From assembly GCF_900187965.1 (NCBI RefSeq), contig NZ_FZNL01000011.1:1-64000 (forward strand): a stretch of 64,000 nt of DNA, written 5' to 3'. This DNA is from Flavobacterium sp. ov086. Its GTDB lineage: Bacteria > Bacteroidota > Bacteroidia > Flavobacteriales > Flavobacteriaceae. The notes under the pieces were generated by a model. The model was not told where the DNA came from. It did no database searches and saw only the letters and a program-made list of their open reading frames with translations. Within the stretch, counting starts at the first letter, position 1. Each line of letters begins with the position of its first letter. The position numbers and the translations under genes are program-made. Shown here in pieces: positions 50,276-57,959 of the stretch.

Positions 50276-51235
50276 CTATTTTGTTACAGTTCCCATTGCA
50301 AAATTATTACCTAGTTTAAAGCTGCTGTTTCCTTTTACAAGCGTTACATTTTTTATTACAATGGTGTGCTGAACTATAGTTCCGGCGATTTCCGTTGTAA
50401 CTTCAACTGTTCCACTTGTACCGTTCCAGGTTTCTTTTACGGCAGGATTTGTTGGAGCGATAGCATTACAGAAATAATCTTTATTTAAAGCAACACCGGT
50501 AAGGGTACGATAAACAACATTGTTTTCTGTTGCGGTTATATTTCTTACTCTTGGCACTCCCGGTGGAGTTGCCACATTTACAAATAAAGTAGGATCAAAA
50601 TGTTCCAGCATGATGTAAAATGCAGCATTGTAGTTATAGACTTGTTTTAAATCCGGACATTCTCCAGCTTCGTCTGGTTTGGCAAAAGTTAAAGTTGGCG
50701 GATCTTGAGTAATTTTAAAATCTCCAAAAATATATTCTGCTTCAACCTGCGTCATTTGGGTAGGTTTTAGAAAACTTATATTTCTAAAAATAATGTTATG
50801 GTTATAACCTGTAATTCGTGTGCTACCATCTACCTCGCTTGGAACAGTAGTAATTTGCGTAGTAGTGATTTCTATTTTTCCGCTGGTTCCTAACCATTCT
50901 TCGATAACATTTGGTGTTTTTGGAGGGATTATACCGCAAATATTTGGTACTCCAACAGTACCATCGTAGGCTCTGTAAACAACGCGATACTGGCTGTCGT
51001 TTTTAATGTCGTATTTTACTGGTTGACCTTCTGGTGTTGGGTTGTTTATAAGACTGCTGGGAGCTAATTGCAATAATATCGACTCTCTGTCTTTGATTTT
51101 GTAAAGTAAAGTGTTTGTTGTGTCACAGTTTGTGGCAGTAACTTTATCAAAATCTATAGAATCAACTGTTAAATCACCATCATCGCAACCATTTAAAAGT
51201 AGTGCAAATAAGAGAAGGTAAGCATATTTTTTCAT
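50276..51235 (-). CDS. Lipoprotein with two internally duplicated domains
   Basis: A 319-residue lipoprotein (Cys17 in LLNGC). Two repeats of about 120 residues are visible: 'YRVVYRAYDG...NICGIIPPKTPNVIEEWLGTSGKIEITT...NIIFRNISFLK' and 'NNVVYRTLTG...FCNAIAPTNPAVKETWNGTSGTVEVTT...TIVIKNVTLVK'. Each carries one Cys. The pattern indicates a tandem beta-sandwich domain. No family is recognised. The divergent neighbour is a cysteine desulfurase; no functional link is evident. Confidence 0.7.
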   Translation of the reverse strand: MKKYAYLLLFALLLNGCDDGDLTVDSIDFDKVTATNCDTTNTLLYKIKDRESILLQLAPSSLINNPTPEGQPVKYDIKNDSQYRVVYRAYDGTVGVPNICGIIPPKTPNVIEEWLGTSGKIEITTTQITTVPSEVDGSTRITGYNHNIIFRNISFLKPTQMTQVEAEYIFGDFKITQDPPTLTFAKPDEAGECPDLKQVYNYNAAFYIMLEHFDPTLFVNVATPPGVPRVRNITATENNVVYRTLTGVALNKDYFCNAIAPTNPAVKETWNGTSGTVEVTTEIAGTIVQHTIVIKNVTLVKGNSSFKLGNNFAMGTVTK

Positions 51236-51268
51236 CGTAATTTTATTTGGGTCAAAAATAGTGAAAAA

Positions 51269-51306
51269 TTTCGCAATTGATATTTAAGATTTCACAATTG
51301 ATATTT
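51269..51306 (+). repeat. Direct repeat TTTC(G/A)CAATTGATATTT, 21 bp apart, upstream of the cysteine desulfurase
   Basis: TTTCGCAATTGATATTT (51269-51285) and TTTCACAATTGATATTT (51290-51306) differ at one base. The second copy abuts the -7 element TAACTTTG (51309-51316). The 21-bp phasing (two helical turns) suggests a dimeric activator or repressor site. Confidence 0.65.
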
Positions 51307-51308
51307 CA

Positions 51309-51316
51309 TAACTTTG
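51309..51316 (+). promoter_or_regulatory. -7 element for the cysteine desulfurase gene
   Basis: TAACTTTG matches TAnnTTTG, 2 bp before the ATG at 51319 and 5 bp before the ATG at 51322, so the transcript would begin inside or at the start of the gene. Confidence 0.5.
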
Positions 51317-51318
51317 CA

Positions 51319-52446
51319 ATGATGAAAAAAGTATACCTCGACAACGCCTCTACAACAGCTATGCGCCCTGAAGTCATTCAGGAAATGACAAAAGTTATGA
51401 CAGAAGATTTTGGAAATCCGTCTTCTACACATAGTTTTGGACGCAATGGAAAAACTGTTTTAGAACTTTCAAGAAAAAGTATTGCCAAGCATTTAAATTG
51501 TTCTGCACAAGAAATTATTTTTACTTCTGGCGGAACTGAAGCAGATAACTGGATTCTTCGTTCGGCGGTTGAAGATCTGAAAGTCGAGAGAATCATTACT
51601 ACAAAAATTGAGCATCATGCAGTTTTGTACACGACAATGGCGTTGCAATCTGATTATAATATTCAGGTCGATTATGTTAATATTAATCCTGACGGAAGTA
51701 TAGATTTAACGCACTTGTCAAATTTACTATCTGAAGATAAAAAGACAATTGTTAGTTTAATGCACGTAAACAATGAAACCGGAACTATTTTAGATTTAGA
51801 TAGAGTTGGAGTTATTTGCAAACAATATGGCGTCTTATTTCATTCAGATACGGTACAGTCTATCGGGAAAACCGAAATAGATTTGCAACAAATACCAGTT
51901 GACTTTATAGTAGCTAGCGCACATAAATTTCATGGACCAAAAGGCGTTGGTTTTGCTTTTGTTCGAAAAAATTCAGGTTTACAGCCTTTGATTTTTGGCG
52001 GAGAACAAGAAAAAGGACTTCGCGCAGGAACAGAAGCTGTACATCAAATTGCGGGAATGGCAAAAGCGCTGTCACTTTCGTATGAAAATTTAGATGAGGA
52101 AAGAAAATACATTACAGATTTAAAAATGTATTTGATTGAGCAATTAGAACTTCATTTTCCCGACTTTAGAATCAACGGAAAAAAAGAGGATTTCTATAAT
52201 ATTATCAACATCATTTTGCCTTTTTCGCAAGATAAAACTTCAATGCTTTTATTTAGTTTGGATATGAAAGGAATTGCAGTTTCAAGAGGAAGCGCATGCC
52301 AATCCGGAAGTATAAAACCATCTCATGTTTTGAAAGAAATGTTGTCTGAAGAAGATTTAAAATTACCAAATCTCAGAATTTCATTTAGTCATTATAATAC
52401 CAAGGAAGATATTGATTGGTTGGTTCAAAGTCTTAAAACTTTGTAG
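51319..52446 (+). CDS. Cysteine desulfurase (NifS/IscS type)
   Basis: PLP enzyme that releases sulfur from cysteine as enzyme-bound persulfide for Fe-S cluster or thio-nucleotide synthesis. About 375 residues from the ATG at 51319 (another ATG follows at once). PLP Lys203 lies in 'ASAHKFHGPKGVG'; 'HHAVL' and 'SDTVQSIGK' are also typical; the reactive Cys327 lies in 'SRGSACQSGS', in the long flexible loop of the IscS/NifS class. No suf or isc genes are adjacent, so it is probably a stand-alone sulfur donor. Confidence 0.92.
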   Translation: MMKKVYLDNASTTAMRPEVIQEMTKVMTEDFGNPSSTHSFGRNGKTVLELSRKSIAKHLNCSAQEIIFTSGGTEADNWILRSAVEDLKVERIITTKIEHHAVLYTTMALQSDYNIQVDYVNINPDGSIDLTHLSNLLSEDKKTIVSLMHVNNETGTILDLDRVGVICKQYGVLFHSDTVQSIGKTEIDLQQIPVDFIVASAHKFHGPKGVGFAFVRKNSGLQPLIFGGEQEKGLRAGTEAVHQIAGMAKALSLSYENLDEERKYITDLKMYLIEQLELHFPDFRINGKKEDFYNIINIILPFSQDKTSMLLFSLDMKGIAVSRGSACQSGSIKPSHVLKEMLSEEDLKLPNLRISFSHYNTKEDIDWLVQSLKTL

Positions 52447-52900
52447 GTTCAAAGATTCAGAGTTACAAAGGGTTCAAAGGTTTTTTTGAAAGTTACTATC
52501 CCGAGGCTTCAGGCAATGTTATTAAGTTAAGTTTTTTTAAAAAAAAATTATTGCAAATCAAATCCGTTTTTATCCGCGTTTTTACGAAGTAAATCTGTTT
52601 TATCTGCGTCAAAATTAGACACTGATTTTACTGATTCGCGAAAGCGAAAACGCTGATAAAAAACGGATTTTTCTAATTACTTTCTTGATTAAATTGTTTA
52701 AGTAATTTTATAGTTTTATCCTTTACTTAATGACATTGAGCTTCGGGACTGAGTTACTAAGTCGCTAAGTTTTTTTTCTTGAATATTTTTCGACTTCGCT
52801 CAGAAAGACAATCTTTGTCAGACTAAGCGAAGTCGAAGTCAATTTTGAAGTTGTAAGGTTTTTATATGAACTTGGGACATTAATAATTAACAATTCACAA
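52447..52900. repeat. 454-bp repeat-only gap: inverted repeats and dispersed words
   Basis: I see no gene here. Elements: a degenerate TCCCGAGGCTTCAGGC (52499); a long inverted repeat AAATCCGTTTTTATCCGCGTTTT (starting 52560) with its complement at 52647-52670; TCGACTTCGCT (52790-52800) with AGCGAAGTCGA (52826-52836); and GAGTTACTAAGTCGCTAAGTTT (52751-52772), of the ACTTAG family. Confidence 0.7.
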
Positions 52901-53473
52901 TTACTTACGTATCACTTTAACCTGCGAATCATTTGTCAACTTTATAATTGTCGAAGGCTTTCCGGCAACTTTATCCTGATTTAGTTTTACTACATAATCA
53001 ACACCTTTTATGATTTCAGGATTAATATCTTTGAAAGCAATAGGAGTAGGCTGCCCCGAAATATTAGCCGAAGTCGAAACCAATGGTTTTTTCATTCGTT
53101 CTAATAATTTAAAACAAAAAGGTTCTTTTACAACACGAACGCCAAGCGAATTGTCAGCAGCTATAATGTTTTTGGCTACATTTCTTGGTTCATCTAAAAT
53201 CAAAGTAGTTGGTTTCTCTGATAAATCTAAAATTTGCCAGGCAACTTCAGGGATGTTTTTAAAAACGTTATACATCATTTTTTCGCCATTCATCAATACG
53301 ATCATACTTTGAGTTTCGGCACGCTGTTTAAGCTTGTATATTTTTGCAACAGCATCCGGATTTGTGGCGTCACAACCTATTCCCCAAACAGTATCTGTTG
53401 GATAAAGTATGATTCCTCCTTCTTTTATGACTTCGAATGCATTGTGAACTTCTGTATTTATATCTGAATTCAT
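52901..53473 (-). CDS. tsaC: Threonylcarbamoyl-AMP synthase (Sua5/YrdC core)
   Basis: Makes threonylcarbamoyl-AMP from threonine, bicarbonate and ATP, the first step of the t6A37 tRNA modification. The 190-residue size fits the YrdC/TsaC core without the C-terminal Sua5 domain. Motifs: 'GGIILYPTDTVWGIGCDATN' at the N-terminus, 'KLKQRAETQSMIVLM', 'LGVRVVKEPFC' and 'PLVSTSANISGQPT'. It follows the aminotransferase gene leftward by 33 bp and may be read through from it. Confidence 0.92.
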   Translation of the reverse strand: MNSDINTEVHNAFEVIKEGGIILYPTDTVWGIGCDATNPDAVAKIYKLKQRAETQSMIVLMNGEKMMYNVFKNIPEVAWQILDLSEKPTTLILDEPRNVAKNIIAADNSLGVRVVKEPFCFKLLERMKKPLVSTSANISGQPTPIAFKDINPEIIKGVDYVVKLNQDKVAGKPSTIIKLTNDSQVKVIRK

Positions 53474-53506
53474 AACTTAAAATATTTTATACTAGCAATT
53501 TTACTG

Positions 53507-54583
53507 TTATAGTGTTTGTGTATTTATAGTTCTAACGATTTTTTCTAAATCTGCTGTCGAAATTCCTACATAAAGAGGTAAACATAAAATTCGGGATGCA
53601 ATAGATTCCGAAATTGGCATTTTATCTCCTTTTGTATATTCGATTGTATTTAACGAAGGATAAAAATAACGTCTTGGTATAATGTTTTCTTTTGCTAAAG
53701 CATCTAAAATCTTTAATAAGGTATCTTCCGAATCAAAAATCACGGCATAATAGCTATAATTCCATTCTGTGTTTTCTCTTATTTTTAAAGATCTTATAGT
53801 GTCGAAGTTTAAATTTTCATTGTAAAAATCTACGACCTTTTTTCTTTCCGCAAATATAGAAGATAGGTGTGGAAAGACCGCCAATCCCATTGCTGCCTGT
53901 AGCTCAGAAATTTTGGCATTTATACCCAATCCATGAAATGCTAAGGGACCATTATGTCCAAAATTATGGCTGTAGAATAATTGATGATATGTTTCTTTAT
54001 CATTACAAAACATGGCACCACCTTCACCTGTATGAAATATTTTGGTTGCATGAAAACTGCAGGTGCTTACATCACCAAAATTAAAAACAGACTGATTGTT
54101 GTATTGAACTCCAAAACAGTGCGCTGCATCATAGATGACTTTCAGGTTGTATTTTTTAGCAATTCGCTCTATTTCGACAACATGACACGGATTTCCAAAA
54201 ACATGCGTAGCTAATATTGCCGTAGTTTTTGGGGTAATCGCAGATTCAATTTTGGTTTCATCAATCGTTAAATAATCTGGATGAATATCTACAAATACCG
54301 GAGTGCAGTTTTCCCACACGATCGCAGCCGAAGTTGCAACATATGAAAAAGGTGTTGTAATTATTTCGCCTCCTTTTCCAAATAATTTTAATGCAATTTG
54401 AATAGGAATTGTACCGTTATTAGTTATGATTAAATTAGAAACATTAAGAAAATTTTTCAGTTTTTCTTCTAATTCTAAAGTAAGCTCACCGCGATTTGTA
54501 AGCCAAGCTTTGTCCCATGCCCGTTTTAAATAAGAATTATATTCTTCTTGCGAAGGCAGAAAAGTTTTGGTTACAGGAATCAT
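53507..54583 (-). CDS. DegT/DnrJ/EryC1 family sugar-nucleotide aminotransferase (VioA/WecE-like)
   Basis: A 358-residue PLP enzyme transferring the amino group of glutamate to a 4-keto-6-deoxy sugar nucleotide. PLP Lys181 lies in 'CSFHATKIFHTGEGG', with Asp152 of 'YDAAH' for the pyridine nitrogen. The FHATKIFHT form resembles enzymes that make dTDP-4-amino-4,6-dideoxyglucose (viosamine) or -galactose. It diverges from the acyl operon starting at 54834 and probably supplies its amino-sugar substrate. The 4-keto sugar precursor genes (rmlA/rmlB) are not in the window. Confidence 0.88.
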   Translation of the reverse strand: MIPVTKTFLPSQEEYNSYLKRAWDKAWLTNRGELTLELEEKLKNFLNVSNLIITNNGTIPIQIALKLFGKGGEIITTPFSYVATSAAIVWENCTPVFVDIHPDYLTIDETKIESAITPKTTAILATHVFGNPCHVVEIERIAKKYNLKVIYDAAHCFGVQYNNQSVFNFGDVSTCSFHATKIFHTGEGGAMFCNDKETYHQLFYSHNFGHNGPLAFHGLGINAKISELQAAMGLAVFPHLSSIFAERKKVVDFYNENLNFDTIRSLKIRENTEWNYSYYAVIFDSEDTLLKILDALAKENIIPRRYFYPSLNTIEYTKGDKMPISESIASRILCLPLYVGISTADLEKIVRTINTQTL

Positions 54584-54833
54584 TTAATTATGGATTTAGT
54601 GAGTTTAATTTATCTTTAAGGGTAAACTATTGTTATATTTGCGGGGTAAAATTAGGAAAAGAAACCTTAATTTTTGGCTTTAGCGCCTATTATAACATTC
54701 TAATGAGTCAGACATGTTTTGAACTTGCTTGTCTAGCAATGTTTTAGGGCTTTTTTAAATTTGAATTAAACGTAGGTTTTTTTCGATTTTTGATGAGATT
54801 AATATAAATAATAAAAATAAATTTTAGATTACT
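54584..54833. promoter_or_regulatory. Divergent control region of the acyl-sugar locus
   Basis: 250 bp without a convincing gene. On the plus strand TATATTTG (54634-54641) would start transcription near 54648, giving the ACP operon a leader of about 185 nt. Within the leader are imperfect hairpins, for example AGACA...TTGTCT (about 54709-54734) followed by 'GGGCTTTTTT' (about 54747), which looks like an attenuator. No riboswitch is recognised. Confidence 0.45.
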
Positions 54834-55064
54834 ATGGAAATCAACACTTTTTTGAGAAATTTTGCAGACATTTTAGATGACACAGACGCGGCATTAATTA
54901 CACAAGAAACTGTTTTTAGAGATTTAGACGAGTGGAATTCATTAACTGCACTTTCATTAATCGCTATGGCTGATGAAGAATATTCTGTAAAATTGACAGG
55001 AGATGATATTAAATCATCTAATTCATTGAACGATATCTTCGAAATTATTAAAAATAAAGGATAA
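54834..55064 (+). CDS. Acyl carrier protein
   Basis: A 76-residue acidic protein with the four-helix ACP pattern. The phosphopantetheine attachment Ser36 lies in 'DEWNSLTALSLI' (Asp/Asn-Ser-Leu form), preceded by 'ETVFRDLDEW'. It is a second, specialised ACP rather than the housekeeping AcpP (which has the GADSLD form). First gene of the operon, 4 bp before the first ketoacyl synthase; it presumably carries the growing short acyl chain as a thioester. Confidence 0.92.
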   Translation: MEINTFLRNFADILDDTDAALITQETVFRDLDEWNSLTALSLIAMADEEYSVKLTGDDIKSSNSLNDIFEIIKNKG

Positions 55065-55068
55065 TTAA

Positions 55069-56124
55069 ATGGCAGCTTTTTCAGTAAATGACATTGCAAT
55101 AAGAGGTATTTCTTGCTGCGTTCCTAAAAATAAGGAACGAAATATTGATTTAGAAATATTAACACAGGAGGAAATTCAAAAATTTATTGATGCAACTGGA
55201 GTTGAAGAACGCCGTATTGCAACAAAAGAAATTTGTACCTCTGATTTATGCTGCGAGGCTGCTGAGAAGTTAATTAAAGATTTAAATTGGCAGAAAGACG
55301 AAATCGAAATCCTGGTTTTTGTTTCTCAGACTGCCGATTATATTTTGCCGGTTTCTGCTGCAATACTTCAAGACAGATTAGGGTTCTCAACAAACTGTAT
55401 CGCCTTTGATGTTCCTTTGGGATGTTCTGGTTACGTTTACGGAATTTCTATTATTGCAGCTATGATGAAAGCAACCGGTCTAAAAAAAGGTATACTTTTA
55501 GCCGGAGATACCAGCAGTAAATTACTTTCAAAAACAGATAAGAGTACCGTTCCGCTTTTTGGTGACGGAGGAAGTGCGACTGCATTTGAATTCGATGAAA
55601 GTGCAGAGAACTTGTTGTTTGATTTAGGGACAGACGGATCTGGCTATAAAGCTATTATTATACCAGACGGAGGATCAAGAAACAGAATAGATGAAAATTC
55701 TCTTAAAGTAACAAAAAGCGAAGAGGGAATCAGTCGTAATTCCTGTAATTTGGTTCTTGACGGAATGGATGTTTTTGGTTTCGGAATTTCACAAGCTCCA
55801 AAAACGGTAAATAAACTTATTGAGAAATTTGAAATTGATAAAGACGCAATAGATCATTTTGTATTTCATCAGGCCAATTTAATGATGAATAAAATGATTG
55901 TTAAAAAATTAAAATTACCGGTTGAAAAAGTTCCGTATTCTCTAAAAGAATTTGGAAATACTTCTTCTACTACCATTCCTTTAACTATCGTTGCTCAATT
56001 GAAAGAGAATTTGACAAACACTTCTAAAGATTTGATAATTTGTGGATTTGGAGTTGGTTTATCATGGGGAACAGCTAAAATCAGGCTGAATAATGTTGTG
56101 ATTTCAGATTTGATAGAAATATGA
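55069..56124 (+). CDS. Beta-ketoacyl-ACP synthase III family enzyme, first copy
   Basis: A 351-residue FabH-like condensing enzyme. The Cys-His-Asn triad is intact: Cys119 in 'VPLGCSGYVYG', His267 in 'FVFHQANLMM' and Asn297 in 'EFGNTSSTTIP'. It condenses a short acyl group with malonyl-ACP by two carbons. It is 4 bp after the ACP gene and overlaps the next gene by 4 bp (ATGA). A second FabH-like enzyme occurs three genes on. Genes of lipid A/fatty acid core biosynthesis are not adjacent, so this is a specialised pathway. Confidence 0.92.
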   Translation: MAAFSVNDIAIRGISCCVPKNKERNIDLEILTQEEIQKFIDATGVEERRIATKEICTSDLCCEAAEKLIKDLNWQKDEIEILVFVSQTADYILPVSAAILQDRLGFSTNCIAFDVPLGCSGYVYGISIIAAMMKATGLKKGILLAGDTSSKLLSKTDKSTVPLFGDGGSATAFEFDESAENLLFDLGTDGSGYKAIIIPDGGSRNRIDENSLKVTKSEEGISRNSCNLVLDGMDVFGFGISQAPKTVNKLIEKFEIDKDAIDHFVFHQANLMMNKMIVKKLKLPVEKVPYSLKEFGNTSSTTIPLTIVAQLKENLTNTSKDLIICGFGVGLSWGTAKIRLNNVVISDLIEI

Positions 56125-57209
56125 TAAAGAATTTAGATTATATAGATGAAGAGGTTTATTCAAAAGAGAAATCTTTGTTTTCTAACGAATCCTGGATTTT
56201 AGCAGCGCACAAAAATGAATTATTAAATAATAATGACTTTTTGACTTTTGAATATTATGGTGATAAAATTTTCATTCAGAATTTTAATGGTACTATAAAA
56301 TCTTTTCAAAATGTTTGCCTGCACAGATTTAATACCATACACGAGGAACCTTCCGGAAACAGGGTTTCGTCATGTTTGTATCATAACTGGACTTACGGAA
56401 AAAAAGGTAATGTTGTGGGTTTAATGTGTCGAAATTCATTTGAAAAAGATCATATAAATGAATTAAGACTTAAAGAGTATGAGGTTGCCTTTTGTGGCGA
56501 TTTTATTTTTCTGAAATTAAATAAGGAATTCGATAGAAGTTTAGAGCATTATTTAGGAAATATATATGCTCCGCTTCAAGAGATAAGTTCTCATTTTGGA
56601 ACCAAAACAATAGATTATACAATAGAGCATAAAGTAAACTGGAAACTTTTGGTCGAAAATGTTTTAGAATGTTATCATTGTACTTCTGTACACGAAAATT
56701 CATTTGCAAAAATGGGATTTGGTTCTGTACCTCCAGAAAAATTTGATTTTTTTGAAGGACATAGTTGGTGCGAGTTTCCCAAAAGTGAGGATGTAAAGCC
56801 CAGTAAAATTATTGAAAAATCTTTGTCAAACAGAACTTTTAAAACACAAGGATATCTGCATTTTTACATCTATCCAAATGCATTTATAAGCTCTGTAGAA
56901 GGAAAAGGATTTTATTTTGGATTTATGCTTCCGGAATCCCCTTCGAAAACAAATTTAAGAGTACGATATTTTTCTTCAAAATTTGAAAAAGAATTAAGTG
57001 AATCAGAACAGAATATTATTGATTTTATTAATAACAGTTCTAATGATTCTTTGGATTTAGTTTTAAATGAAGACAAAAAAATTATAGAAAATATTCAAGG
57101 CAATCTTGCTAATTTTAAAAACCATTCTCCAATATTTGGTGATGAAGAGTTTCGGATTTTAAAGTTTTACGAATATTTTAATAAACAAAAAGAACTAAAA
57201 AACATATAA
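56121..57209 (+). CDS. Rieske-type non-heme iron oxygenase (alpha subunit)
   Basis: A 362-residue oxygenase. The Rieske [2Fe-2S] cluster is bound by Cys66 and His68 in 'CLHR' and Cys85 and His88 in 'CLYH'. The mononuclear iron site has 'ECYHCTSVH' (His186, His191) and an acidic ligand in a downstream 'NEDKKIIE' segment. The C-terminal part matches the SRPBCC-like catalytic domain of choline/carnitine-type monooxygenases. No separate reductase or ferredoxin gene is in the operon. It probably hydroxylates the acyl chain or sugar. It overlaps both neighbours (4 bp and 1 bp). Confidence 0.9.
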   Translation: MIKNLDYIDEEVYSKEKSLFSNESWILAAHKNELLNNNDFLTFEYYGDKIFIQNFNGTIKSFQNVCLHRFNTIHEEPSGNRVSSCLYHNWTYGKKGNVVGLMCRNSFEKDHINELRLKEYEVAFCGDFIFLKLNKEFDRSLEHYLGNIYAPLQEISSHFGTKTIDYTIEHKVNWKLLVENVLECYHCTSVHENSFAKMGFGSVPPEKFDFFEGHSWCEFPKSEDVKPSKIIEKSLSNRTFKTQGYLHFYIYPNAFISSVEGKGFYFGFMLPESPSKTNLRVRYFSSKFEKELSESEQNIIDFINNSSNDSLDLVLNEDKKIIENIQGNLANFKNHSPIFGDEEFRILKFYEYFNKQKELKNI

Positions 57210-57952
57210 TGAATCCATTCGATTTATCAGGAAAAAAAATACTTGTAACAGGAGCATCTTCAGGAATTGGTTACGAAACCTGTCTGGCAATCGCAAGACA
57301 AGGCGGTACTTTTATAGCAGTAGCCAGACGTAAAGATTTTTTGGAAAAACTAGTACAAGAATGCGGAACGGGACATAGTTTTATAACCGCAGATTTGTCT
57401 AAAATGGAGGATATTAAAACTATTGTTGATACAATCGAAAATATTGACGGAATTGTTCATTCTGCAGGAATTGTGTCTTTGGCTCCTGTTAAGTTTTATT
57501 CAGAAGAATTAATGAATGAAATGAGGAGTATAAATTTTGACTCGATTGCTTATTTGATAAACTTAATTTTCAAAAAGAAAAAAATTAATAAAGGCAGTTC
57601 AATTGTTTTGGTTTCTTCAATTGCAGGTTTATTCGGAATGAAAGGAAATGGAATCTATGCTGCTAGTAAAGGTGCACTAATTGCTATTTCGAAAGTTTGG
57701 GCAAGTGAGTTTGCAGTAAGCAAAACCCGTGTAAATTGCGTTTCACCAGGTATGGTAAAAACAGAAATTACTTCAAAATCTATCGAGGATCTATCTTTAG
57801 AAGTTATCCAGCAGGATGAAAAAAAATATCCTTTGGGATATGGTGATCCGGTTCAGGTTGCTAACCCGATTGTATTTTTATTATCGGAAGCGAGCAGTTG
57901 GATTACGGGGCAAAATATAGTTTTGGATGGAGGAAGAACTTCAACAATATAA
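57209..57952 (+). CDS. SDR family oxidoreductase (FabG-like)
   Basis: A 247-residue short-chain dehydrogenase/reductase. The nucleotide motif is TGASSGIG (about 14-21), with Ser (SSIAG, about 136-137), Tyr150 and Lys154 in 'YAASKGAL' as the active site. Its size and sequence fit 3-oxoacyl-ACP reductases, so it may reduce the beta-keto group made by the neighbouring condensing enzymes. The ATG shares 1 bp with the upstream stop codon. Confidence 0.9.
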   Translation: MNPFDLSGKKILVTGASSGIGYETCLAIARQGGTFIAVARRKDFLEKLVQECGTGHSFITADLSKMEDIKTIVDTIENIDGIVHSAGIVSLAPVKFYSEELMNEMRSINFDSIAYLINLIFKKKKINKGSSIVLVSSIAGLFGMKGNGIYAASKGALIAISKVWASEFAVSKTRVNCVSPGMVKTEITSKSIEDLSLEVIQQDEKKYPLGYGDPVQVANPIVFLLSEASSWITGQNIVLDGGRTSTI

Positions 57953-57959
57953 TCTAAAG

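Noticed and set aside
54517..54747. A rightward frame covering the start of the aminotransferase gene and the divergent region
   Set aside because: It runs antisense into the aminotransferase and reads through the leader of the ACP operon. Its peptide has no recognisable pattern.
57927..57959. Upstream ATG for the second FabH-like gene
   Set aside because: It lies inside the SDR gene and adds 11 residues unlike the family; ATG at 57960 gives the usual FabH N-terminus.
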